This document shows, piece after piece, positions 36,801-43,628 of a DNA stretch of 64,000 nucleotides. The notes under the pieces are model-generated. The model was not told the DNA's origin. It saw only the letters and a program-made list of their open reading frames with translations, and did no database searches. The translations under genes and the position numbers were made by a program. The stretch lies in assembly GCA_026397915.1 (NCBI GenBank), contig JAPLTX010000023.1:114808-178807 (forward strand), written 5' to 3'. Position 1 is the stretch's first letter. Every line of letters begins with the position of its first letter. Origin of the DNA: Verrucomicrobiota bacterium (lineage in GTDB: Bacteria; Verrucomicrobiota; Verrucomicrobiia; CAIQCK01).

Positions 36801-37420
36801 GAGCGACCGTTCTTGCCAGCGACTTTCTGCATCTTCACGTCGCAGTCGTCGCTGGTTTCCAAAAGCAACAGATAACCACGCCCGGAATCGAGATCGCACA
36901 GTCCGACCCATGGCATATCGAGCCGGTCGCCGCCGAAGCTGCCGCGCGGGAACGGCTGGAGGTCGAGCGGATAGAGATGGCCGTTGCTGTAGTCGGCCAC
37001 CACCAACACGCCGCGCGGAGCGTCGAGCACAAATGGCTCAATGAAACGCGGGTAACCGCACGGCTTTGTTGAATCCTCGGCACTCGCCTCGACGCGCAAC
37101 TCGGGGACGTTCGCACTAGGCAGCGTGAAACGCAATCGCAGGTTGACGCGCAAGTTCTTGCCGGCGTCGAAAGTCCGCATGGTTTCCAAGGAGGTCTTGG
37201 TCTGCTTGAGCACACGATACATCGGCTCCCGCCGCGCGGTTGGCGGCTCCGGCGCTGGCTGTTCCCACGCTTGGCCGCCAGCTTTTTCGACGACGCGGAT
37301 GCGGCCGGTGTCGGGTGCGATCTCGACCCGGAGCGCGCGGTTTTCCAACACGACGGAATCGGCGGCGGTCGCGAGCGTGACGCAGGAAGCGATGCAGAGG
37401 AAGATAAGGCTGTTTCTCAT
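33854..37420 (-). CDS. Large secreted glycoside-hydrolase-like protein with CARDB domain
   Basis: 1188 aa from the ATG at 37420 (GGAG about 11 bases upstream), signal NSLIFLCIASCVTLATAADS. The N-terminal 230 residues are beta-rich (LENRALRVEIAPDTGRIRVV), like the galactose-mutarotase-type domain preceding GH101/DUF5696 barrels. Then comes a TIM-barrel-like region, about 240-620 (AFAREAKAAGVEKMLIHGKP; DLGYLTSEYDNYTDIL; FIDVTTAEGMYECYDP; MGGEHGIWW). Acidic residues in YECYDP and GGEHG are catalytic candidates. A beta-sandwich leads to a CARDB-type domain at about 755-860 (LRVSDMQIEPAVPKQGGKLR), and the last 330 residues form another beta-rich module (WPHRKTLRVSAAG). Family-level call is tentative; an exported polysaccharide-degrading role is likely. 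Confidence 0.7.
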   Translation of the reverse strand: MRNSLIFLCIASCVTLATAADSVVLENRALRVEIAPDTGRIRVVEKAGGQAWEQPAPEPPTARREPMYRVLKQTKTSLETMRTFDAGKNLRVNLRLRFTLPSANVPELRVEASAEDSTKPCGYPRFIEPFVLDAPRGVLVVADYSNGHLYPLDLQPFPRGSFGGDRLDMPWVGLCDLDSGRGYLLLLETSDDCDVKMQKVAGKNGRSLVAPQVTWRPQKEAFGYTRSLLFHFAAKGGYVALCKRYRAYAKERGLIVPFTEKLKKNPNLKRLFGAPDVWGDATLAFAREAKAAGVEKMLIHGKPAKPADMRAVNDLGYLTSEYDNYTDILQAKDGKIDSSHAMLPDDAVLKSDQQRMTAWLTWDKKTQYMKRCPMLWVDAAKATAEKVLAEWPFIGRFIDVTTAEGMYECYDPKHPMTRTQKRECGPALHRVFRDRKLVMGGEHGIWWCVPVVDYIEGMQSGGYASWPAGHLIHPKTKEEEFEGAWGKLKTKWETYAQWSIGHESRAPLWELVFHDCIVSTWYWGDASDWLLDAAPEITPKKDAFNILYGTIPLLWANKEGSWRKDRAVFLRTYRNTCKLHETLATAELLSHEFVTADRAVQRTQFSDGTECVVNFGEKPYRATFGGKACELPQNGWVVTGPKVQQSLALVDGKLVTTIRSPGYAFSDRGGVPVTLIAESEGRLRVTVGAATSRVSLRPADADRASKATTGVLYRCDAQGQPLDVMEFRAGAAGEIEFGPVAAPGSFLLLRGKGMQQPDLRVSDMQIEPAVPKQGGKLRVSATISNYGGIAVSGVPVDFCVDGRATSRAVVSLKPRAGTEVVAEVDTAVADGTRILSVVVEPSAKIKELSKQNNRAEQMVRVAADWLRWPHRKTLRVSAAGVARENAAVVVPFALPAEGDMNSVRVAEAGADGKPAKAVPAQLDSDKLCFVVPGNLAAGATRKFVVLWRDKSAAPASLPPGGAFWHAAEQTIVAPGYEARFEHGTLTFLAARKDGVTGNNFLKSLILSSSETGWGSEDGTVEKFEVKHTGPVRTVIRVRKALKAGVVYEKQYAFYPERFDVEITVNKPAGSLYSRAHYLERGAYADNRGNTAVVDGHGDAESVYGRNAKPKWYAVFAPMWAHSCVALTPAESVAYWDTGGSWGSIGFHTSARQTSGIRMSYVIHSGANDATFAGEDCQRLVTPPAVAWE

Positions 37421-37535
37421 GGCGATGGTTACTCCAACGATGAACATGGAAGCGCATAGTCGCGAATGTCGCCCGAAATTCCAAGACGAAGTTTCGGCGA
37501 GCACCATTTGCGCAATGTGCTAGACTACCCACCGT

Positions 37536-38666
37536 ATGACCAAGACGACTGTCCCTATTGCGATCAGCGATCCGATCAACCATCGGATTCTGGAGGTTTC
37601 GGAAGACAAAGTCCGCGGTTTCCAGCGCGACCCGCTCGGCGAAATCAGCCGCCTCTCCGGCGTGGATGCGTCCGTCGTGATCGAACGCATTCGCGCCATG
37701 CTCGCCGCAGGCATCATCCGGCGCGTCCGTCAGACGCTGCTGGCCAATAACCTCGCTCCCGGCGCGTTGATTGCCTGGCGAGTGCCGCCGGACAAGCTCG
37801 ACGCTGCGTTCGAGTTCCTGTTGCAGAAAGACCCGTTCTCCGGCCACATCGTCATTCGCTCCACCGACGTGGCGGTGCCCGGCTGCGACTACAGGCTCTG
37901 GACGACCTTGAAAGTGCCGCAAGGCTACTCGGTCCAGAAACACTGCGAGTTCCTGATGCGGCAGCTCGGCGCGGCGGCGTTCCGGCTCATGCCAGCGAAG
38001 CGGATGTTTGCGCTCGGCGTCGGCCACATGCGGCGGCGCGGCATGACGCCCGGCAGCAAAGATGACGCGCCCGCCGAACCCATTGAGTTCGATGTCGTGC
38101 GGCTGTCGGATCTGGAGTGGCGTGTGCTCATCGCCCTCAAACGCGAGCTTCAGCCGGAGGGAATCTGCCGCAACCGTTGGGAGGCGCGCGCGCGCGAAGC
38201 CGCCGTGCCGCTGGAGAAGTTCTGTGAAATCGCCGAAGACTTCAGCCGCCGCAAACTCATCGGCCGCTTCTCGACCTTCCTCGAACACGTCAAACCACTC
38301 GCAAGCGGCGAGAAGGTGACGGGTTTCAACGGGTTGTTCCACTGGGCCGTGTCAGCCGGTCGCGAATTGGAAGCCGGCGCCGAAGTAGGCCGCTTTCACG
38401 CGCTCACGCACGCTTACTGGCGCGACGCCGGCCCCGAGTTTGGCAACGTCAACATCATGGCCGTCGCCCACGCACCGGACAAGGAAACCGTCCTTGCCCA
38501 CAAAGCCGCCATTGACGCGCACCTGAAGCAGTGCGGCATCCCGGTCACGCTCAGCGCCGTTTATTGGGGTGGTCGCAGCGAGATCAAGCCGTCGGAAATT
38601 TCACCGTTCGCCTACCGCGACTGGTGCAAGAGCATGGAGCTGGACCCCGAAGCAATGCGAGAGTAG
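37536..38666 (+). CDS. Two-half Lrp/AsnC-like protein related to siroheme decarboxylase (AhbA/AhbB, NirDL)
   Basis: 376 aa with two tandem copies of an HTH plus alpha/beta unit. First half, residues about 10-170: ISRLSGVDASVVIERIRAML and AGIIRRVRQTLLANNLAPGA, then IAWRVPPDKLDAAFEFLL. Second half, about 185-350: RLSDLEWRVLIALKRELQPE, REAAVPLEKFCEIAEDFSRR, FNGLFHWAVSAG. The spacing HTH / (R)RxG or (R)VRQ / alphabeta and the two-half layout match fused NirDL or AhbA-AhbB, which decarboxylate siroheme to didecarboxysiroheme on the heme d1 and alternative heme routes. No other heme-biosynthesis gene is nearby, so a regulator role is equally possible. It is on the plus strand, divergent from the hydrolase. 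Confidence 0.6.
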   Translation: MTKTTVPIAISDPINHRILEVSEDKVRGFQRDPLGEISRLSGVDASVVIERIRAMLAAGIIRRVRQTLLANNLAPGALIAWRVPPDKLDAAFEFLLQKDPFSGHIVIRSTDVAVPGCDYRLWTTLKVPQGYSVQKHCEFLMRQLGAAAFRLMPAKRMFALGVGHMRRRGMTPGSKDDAPAEPIEFDVVRLSDLEWRVLIALKRELQPEGICRNRWEARAREAAVPLEKFCEIAEDFSRRKLIGRFSTFLEHVKPLASGEKVTGFNGLFHWAVSAGRELEAGAEVGRFHALTHAYWRDAGPEFGNVNIMAVAHAPDKETVLAHKAAIDAHLKQCGIPVTLSAVYWGGRSEIKPSEISPFAYRDWCKSMELDPEAMRE

Positions 38667-38687
38667 CCAAGAGAACCGCGAGCGTCG

Positions 38688-39902
38688 TTATCGCTGCTCA
38701 ACCTTAAGAGCTTCGGCGAGGAGTTGGTATTGCGGCAGCGCATTGTAGAGCTGTGCGGAGATGCGTAGCAAACGCTTCGGCGGCGCGGGCCACGGGATGA
38801 TCGGCACTTCGATGCGATGCAGGAGACGAAGCGTGTCCTGAAGCGGGTCAGCGTAGAGCGGGGACGCCGGAGCGCCGTCGTCCACCGCGTCCGCTATCGG
38901 CACCGACGCCAGCGAGCCAATGAGTTCCTCCGGACACGGCGACGCGATGTGTAGCGCGTCGCAGAGGACTTTTCTCCCCGCCAACGCCAGCGCGCGGTTG
39001 CGCCGCATCACCTCCGACCAGCCACCAGGTATCAGAGAACCAACAAACCGCAGTGCCTCCGGCACACTCAGCCACGCGGAAGGATCGCATGTGCCCGTCC
39101 AGCCAAACTCAATCTGGAAACGCGAGCGGTCGTTGCGCGTCGAATTCGCTCCGTGGCTGATCGCCAGCGGCCGGATGAGCGGCTGCCGGTCGCGGTGCAC
39201 GACGAGAAAACCCGCGCCCTTTGGTGCGCAAAGCCACTTGTGGCAGTTGCCAGTGTAATAAGTCACACCCAACTTCCGCAGGTTGAGCGGCACCATGCCC
39301 GGCGCGTGCGCGCCGTCCACCAGCGTCTCGACGCCACGTGAGGCGAGCTCCTCCGCCAGCCGCCGGATCGGCAGGACCAATCCGGTCTGGCTGGTGACAT
39401 GGTCGAACAACGCCAGCCGGGTCCGCGGCGTCACTCGCTCCATCACCGCCGTAACAATATCGTCCGCCGAGGCCACCGGAAACGGAACCGCGACGGCCGT
39501 CACGCGCGCGCCCCACTGCGCCGCCGCGAAATCCAGCGCATTGCGGCAGGCGTTGTATTCGTGGTCCGTCACTAATAGCTCGTCGCCGCGCTCGAACCGC
39601 AGCGAGCGCAGCACCGCGTTGACGCCCGCGGTGGCGTTCGGCACAAAGACCAAGCCATCCGCGTCCGCGCCGATGAACTCCGCCAGCGCCGCCCGCGCCG
39701 CATCGAGCAATCCTTCAAGCTCGCGCACGAAGAACTGCACCGGCTGCCGCTCTAACCGCGCGCGGATTTGCTGCTGAAATTCGAGCACCGGCCGCGGGCA
39801 ACTGCCGAACGAGCCGTGGTTCAGAAAAATGACATCCGGATCAAGCGGCCAAATCGTTGGATCGCCGGCGGGCTGGTTAAAAGAAGAATCTTCAACGGTC
39901 AT
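38688..39902 (-). CDS. Class V aminotransferase, isopenicillin N epimerase-like
   Basis: 404 aa PLP-dependent fold type I enzyme. The N-terminus IFLNHGSFGSCPRPVLEFQQ is the isopenicillin-N-epimerase-like signature. VFVPNATAGVNAVLRSL binds the cofactor phosphate. LVDGAHAPGMVPLNLRKLGV carries the Asp-x-x-His pair, and TGNCHKWLCAPKGAGFLVV carries the Schiff-base Lys222. This group includes epimerases, ergothioneine-type C-S lyases and cysteine desulfurase relatives, so the substrate is open. It lies 54 bases after the last group 4 hydrogenase gene on the same strand and may be read through from that operon, but nothing links it functionally. Confidence 0.85.
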   Translation of the reverse strand: MTVEDSSFNQPAGDPTIWPLDPDVIFLNHGSFGSCPRPVLEFQQQIRARLERQPVQFFVRELEGLLDAARAALAEFIGADADGLVFVPNATAGVNAVLRSLRFERGDELLVTDHEYNACRNALDFAAAQWGARVTAVAVPFPVASADDIVTAVMERVTPRTRLALFDHVTSQTGLVLPIRRLAEELASRGVETLVDGAHAPGMVPLNLRKLGVTYYTGNCHKWLCAPKGAGFLVVHRDRQPLIRPLAISHGANSTRNDRSRFQIEFGWTGTCDPSAWLSVPEALRFVGSLIPGGWSEVMRRNRALALAGRKVLCDALHIASPCPEELIGSLASVPIADAVDDGAPASPLYADPLQDTLRLLHRIEVPIIPWPAPPKRLLRISAQLYNALPQYQLLAEALKVEQR

Positions 39903-39956
39903 GCGACCATCGTAACGCGGGAGTCAGTCCGCTTCAATACCGGCCAGTTGCGCGGT

Positions 39957-40493
39957 TCAGACCTTCTCGACTTTTTCGTAAACGACGAGTTCGTCGCGGC
40001 CACTCAGGTCTTGGGGATGATAGCGCGGAATCGGCATCTCGATCTGCTTGAACTTCACCGGGGCGGTTTTCTTGTCCACAAGTCCAACGGCGACGGCGAC
40101 GCCGTAGATAATCGCCTCCGGCCGCGGCGGACAGCCGGGGATGTAGAAGTTCACGGGCACGACTTTCTCGACGGGACCGAGGACGGAGTAGCTGTCGAAC
40201 CAGATGCCGCCGCCGCAGGCGCAGGAACCGATGGCGAAGACGAGCTTCGGCGCAGGCATGGCGTCGTAGGCGCGCTTGAGGGCCTGGGCAGTGGAGCGCA
40301 TCGCCGGCCCCTGGCAAAGCATCACGTCGGCGTGGCGCGGTGAACCGACGAGTTTGATGCCGAAGCGCTCGACGTCGTAGTAGGGCGTGAGGACGTTGAG
40401 CACCTCAATGTCGCAGCCGTTGCAGCCGCCGCTGTTGGCGTGATAAACCCACAGCGACCGACCGAACATTTTCTGGCAAAGGTTCTTCAACAT
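39957..40493 (-). CDS. Group 4 membrane-bound [NiFe] hydrogenase small subunit (NuoB/HycG-like)
   Basis: 178 aa. It holds the proximal 4Fe-4S cluster that takes electrons from or to the NiFe site. The cluster Cys residues are visible: GGCNGCDIEVL (C24, C27), SCACGGG and IPGCPPRPEAI, in the same order as NuoB, HycG and EchC. The short form without further clusters is typical of group 4 energy-conserving hydrogenases. It is the last of five structural genes, 6 bases after the ferredoxin-like subunit. Works at the cytoplasmic side of the membrane. Confidence 0.93.
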   Translation of the reverse strand: MLKNLCQKMFGRSLWVYHANSGGCNGCDIEVLNVLTPYYDVERFGIKLVGSPRHADVMLCQGPAMRSTAQALKRAYDAMPAPKLVFAIGSCACGGGIWFDSYSVLGPVEKVVPVNFYIPGCPPRPEAIIYGVAVAVGLVDKKTAPVKFKQIEMPIPRYHPQDLSGRDELVVYEKVEKV

Positions 40494-40499
40494 GACGGC

Positions 40500-41024
40500 T
40501 CAGTCCATTTCAATCTTGATGTCGTCCACAACCGGCTCGGTCTCGAGATACGACTTGGAGCGAAACACCCAGCGCTCGTGGGCCACGTCGTCCACGCGGT
40601 AGCCTTTCAGTTTCAGTTGCTCCAGCGTCGACGGCTCCTTGAAACAACGGCCGCATCGCTGGCAGGTGCTCATGAACAACTCAACCCGCTGTTGGATGTC
40701 GCCGATGCTGTTCGTGCCGGTCTCAAACTCGTGGCTCATTGTGATGGCCTTCTCCGGGCACACGTCGGCGCAACGACCGCAGTAAGCGCAGCGGCGACCG
40801 AGATATTGGAGGATGCGGATTTCCTGACAGAGATCGAAGAGGAGGATTTCGCGCGCGGGACAGTTGTTGGCGCAGCCGCCGCAGCCGGTGCATTTGGCGG
40901 CATCGAAGATCGGTCGGCCGCGAAACTTCTCCGGCACCGGTTGCGCCTGCGCTGGATACGGCAGCGTCACGCGCCCCGCCTTTAGGCAGATGACCGCTTC
41001 TTTGAGTTTGCTCAAGACAGACAT
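40500..41024 (-). CDS. Group 4 hydrogenase ferredoxin-like subunit (NuoI/HycF-like)
   Basis: 174 aa. Two 4Fe-4S motifs, CTGCGGCANNCPAREI (about residues 45-60) and CAYCGRCADVCPEKAI (about 80-95), relay electrons to the small subunit. A third Cys set, CQRCGRC (about 120-126), lacks a full fourth Cys in usual spacing (next part FKEPSTL), so it may bind a modified cluster or be a remnant. The N-terminus (LSKLKEAVICLKAGRVTLPY) is the amphipathic helix seen in HycF and NuoI. It lies between the membrane anchor (9-base gap) and small subunit genes. Confidence 0.92.
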   Translation of the reverse strand: MSVLSKLKEAVICLKAGRVTLPYPAQAQPVPEKFRGRPIFDAAKCTGCGGCANNCPAREILLFDLCQEIRILQYLGRRCAYCGRCADVCPEKAITMSHEFETGTNSIGDIQQRVELFMSTCQRCGRCFKEPSTLEQLKLKGYRVDDVAHERWVFRSKSYLETEPVVDDIKIEMD

Positions 41025-41033
41025 GCGTTCACC

Positions 41034-41954
41034 TCAATATCCATAGCTCGCCAACACCAGCGCAACCAACGCCACCAGCAGCAACACCGCGAAGTAGCGG
41101 ATGGCCTGGTCAATCCGGTAGCGCGCGTGCGTCGCCGCCACCAGCGTCACCAGCAGCACGAGGCCCGCGACTTTCGCCCAGAACACCAGCCAGCCGAGCG
41201 GGAACATCAGGCCTGTGCCCCACGGCACGAACAGAGTGACAAAGAGCGCGCTGTAGATGACGAGCTTCGCCATCTGCGCGTATTTGAAAAGCGCCAGCTT
41301 CGGCCCGGAATATTCCATCAGCGGGCCTTCCATTAATTCAGTTTCCGCTTCCGAGATGTCGAACGGCACGCGTTGGACGAACGCTTGGAACGACAACAGC
41401 ATCACGCCGAGCATGATGACGCCCGACCACGGAAACGCCGCGCTCGCATAGACCGAGCCGTTCAGCACCGTGTCGAGACGGAACGACTGCGTATGCACCG
41501 CGCCGACGACGATGGCGATGGCAAACAGCGGCTCCAGCGAGATCATCGTCATCATTTCGCGGCTGGTGCCGAGGAGCGAGTAAGTGGAACCTGCCGCCAA
41601 CCCCGCCAACAGCGTGCAGATGCCGCAGAGCGTCAGCAGGTAAATCAGCAGGATCACATCGCCCGCGGCGTTCATCGGAGCGGCGAAGCCCATCGGCACA
41701 AGGCAAGCGACCGTCAGCACCGTCGCCATCGCCAAATAAACCGCGAACCGCTGCATGAGCGGCGACTCGCCGGATTCGATGTCCTCCTTGCCGAGCAGCT
41801 TCAGCAAATCGAAGTAAGACTGCCAGATCGGCGGGCCTTGGCGGGATTGGATGAGCGCGGTGATCTTGCGCAACACGCCCTGGAAGAACGGCGCGAGCAC
41901 CAAAACAATGGCGATGTTTGCCAGACCGCCGAGGATGGGGAGAAGCAGTTTCAT
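41034..41954 (-). CDS. Group 4 hydrogenase membrane anchor subunit (NuoH/HycD-like)
   Basis: 306 aa from the ATG at 41954, which overlaps the large-subunit stop (ATGA). Eight membrane helices. The NuoH-type amphipathic cytoplasmic loop ITALIQSRQGPPIWQSYFDL, followed by LLGKEDI, is conserved, as is ISEAETELMEGPLMEYSGPK, the glutamate-rich loop at the quinone/ion-coupling site. It links the soluble hydrogenase arm to the ion-pumping NuoL-like subunit. The family is shared by HycD, HyfC and EchB. Confidence 0.93.
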   Translation of the reverse strand: MKLLLPILGGLANIAIVLVLAPFFQGVLRKITALIQSRQGPPIWQSYFDLLKLLGKEDIESGESPLMQRFAVYLAMATVLTVACLVPMGFAAPMNAAGDVILLIYLLTLCGICTLLAGLAAGSTYSLLGTSREMMTMISLEPLFAIAIVVGAVHTQSFRLDTVLNGSVYASAAFPWSGVIMLGVMLLSFQAFVQRVPFDISEAETELMEGPLMEYSGPKLALFKYAQMAKLVIYSALFVTLFVPWGTGLMFPLGWLVFWAKVAGLVLLVTLVAATHARYRIDQAIRYFAVLLLVALVALVLASYGY

Positions 41955-43627
41955 GTCTTCTTCGTCCGCGTCAGTTTCAGCAGTTCCTCCTGAGTCCAGA
42001 CCTTCGTCACGCCGGACTTGAGGTCTATCGTTTCCATCCGGTCCGTGCAGGAGAAACATGGGTCAATGCTGCCGAGCGAGATCGTCATGTCGGCAAGTTG
42101 CTGGTCCTTAATCATCGCCGGGATGCCCTGGAGATTCTGGTAAGTCGGCGCGCGCACACGCCAGCGTCGCGGACGGTTGTTTTCACCGGTGATGACAAAG
42201 TGATGACTCTCGCCGCGCGGCGCCTCGACGGATGACAGGCCGAGCCGGCCCACGGGCAGCTCGTCCTTGATCGTCAACTGCAACGGCCCATCTTCCATCT
42301 TCTCCAAGCACTGGCGGATGATCTTGATGGACTCAAAGACTTCCTTCGCTCGCACGAGCACGCGTGACCAGACATCGCAGCCGCCTTCGGTAATGACCTC
42401 GAAATCGAGGCGGTCGTAGGCGGCATACGGATGATCGCGCCGGCAATCAATGTCCACGCCCGCCGAACGCGCTACGGGGCCGACCAGCCCCATGTTCTTC
42501 ACGAGAGCCCGGTCCGCGATGCCAACGCCGCGCGTGCGCTTCTGGATGTTCTTGTCCTTGCTGACGGCAGCGACGACCGGTGTCCACTCGGCTTCAAGCT
42601 TGTCGAGCAACTTGCGAAGCTCGTCTTTCACTTCCGGTGTGATGTCCCAACGCACGCCGCCAATGACGCAGAGCGCGTAGGTTTTGCGGTTGCCGCTGAT
42701 TTTCTCCGCGATCCACATGATCGGCTCGCGGATGCGCCAACTCTGCATGAACAACGTGTCGAAGCCGACGATGTGGCAGGCGAGGCCAACCCAAAGCAGG
42801 TGGCTGTGCAGGCGCTCGATCTCCAGCATGATGGTGCGGATGTATTCGGCACGCGGCGGCGGCTTGATGGCGGCGGCGCTTTCGACGGCCTGCGCGTAGG
42901 CGACGTTGTGGACGCAGCCGCAGATGCCGCAAATGCGCTCGGCCATCATCGGGATGTCGTTGTAGGTGAGCACGGACTCCGCGAGCTTTTCGATGCCGCG
43001 ATGCACCATGAAACCGCGATACTCGCAGCCGCGCACCATTTCGCCCTCGATGTAGAGCCGGAAATGCGCCGGCTCGTCGAGCGTCGGATGGAACGGCCCG
43101 AACGGCACGACCGTGCAGCCCTCCGGCGGCTCATCGAACTTGAACTCGCGCGTGTCGTCGTAGCCTTCAGGCACCTGGTTCCACGCGAAATCCTTCCGCA
43201 GCGGATGCACGCCGTCGGGCCAGCCGTCGGGCAACACCAGCCGCTTCAAATAGCGGTGGCCCACCGGCTCGATGCCAATAAGGTCGTGAATTTCCCGCTC
43301 GGCCCAGTTTGCCGCCGGCACCACGTCGGAGATGCTGTCCACCTTCGGATTGTCCGCCGGCAAATACGTCGCAATGCTCGTCAGGAGGCTCTCTTTGTCG
43401 AAAGCGAAGTTGTGTGCCACCATGAACTTGCCGGAGAACGGCCGGTCATCCGCGCCAATGCTGATGATGTAGCGCGCGTCGAGGTCGCGGAAAACGTGCT
43501 GGCAAATGGCTTTCAACGCAGCCGGCTCGACGAAGACAAACAGCCGCCCCGCGCCCGGCAGGTCCGCGCGCTGGATGGCGGTGCCAAACTTCTCCTTCAA
43601 GCGACTGAGTTTTTCGCGAGCGACCAT
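41951..43627 (-). CDS. Group 4 [NiFe] hydrogenase large subunit, NuoC-NuoD fusion (HycE-like)
   Basis: 558 aa. Residues 1-150 are the NuoC-like domain (SDVVPAANWAEREIHDLIGI). From about 165 the NiFe domain follows with the L1 motif ERICGICGCVH (C233, C236) and the L2 motif DPCFSCTDR (C524, C527), so all four NiFe-ligating cysteines are present. This is therefore a hydrogenase rather than complex I. After the L2 Arg a 27-residue tail (METIDLKSGVTKVW...) is present, matching the peptide removed by HycI-type endopeptidases; the protease gene lies just upstream at 45557. The NuoC-D fusion plus one NuoL-like subunit is the formate-hydrogenlyase-like layout. Confidence 0.95.
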   Translation of the reverse strand: MVAREKLSRLKEKFGTAIQRADLPGAGRLFVFVEPAALKAICQHVFRDLDARYIISIGADDRPFSGKFMVAHNFAFDKESLLTSIATYLPADNPKVDSISDVVPAANWAEREIHDLIGIEPVGHRYLKRLVLPDGWPDGVHPLRKDFAWNQVPEGYDDTREFKFDEPPEGCTVVPFGPFHPTLDEPAHFRLYIEGEMVRGCEYRGFMVHRGIEKLAESVLTYNDIPMMAERICGICGCVHNVAYAQAVESAAAIKPPPRAEYIRTIMLEIERLHSHLLWVGLACHIVGFDTLFMQSWRIREPIMWIAEKISGNRKTYALCVIGGVRWDITPEVKDELRKLLDKLEAEWTPVVAAVSKDKNIQKRTRGVGIADRALVKNMGLVGPVARSAGVDIDCRRDHPYAAYDRLDFEVITEGGCDVWSRVLVRAKEVFESIKIIRQCLEKMEDGPLQLTIKDELPVGRLGLSSVEAPRGESHHFVITGENNRPRRWRVRAPTYQNLQGIPAMIKDQQLADMTISLGSIDPCFSCTDRMETIDLKSGVTKVWTQEELLKLTRTKKT

Positions 43628-43628
43628 G

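Noticed and set aside
41951..43627. Complex I (NADH:quinone oxidoreductase) as identity of the NuoB-CD-H-I-L set
   Set aside because: The large subunit keeps all four NiFe cysteines (CGIC and DPCFSC) and a cleavable tail, and NuoE, F, G, A, J, K are missing; this is a group 4 hydrogenase.
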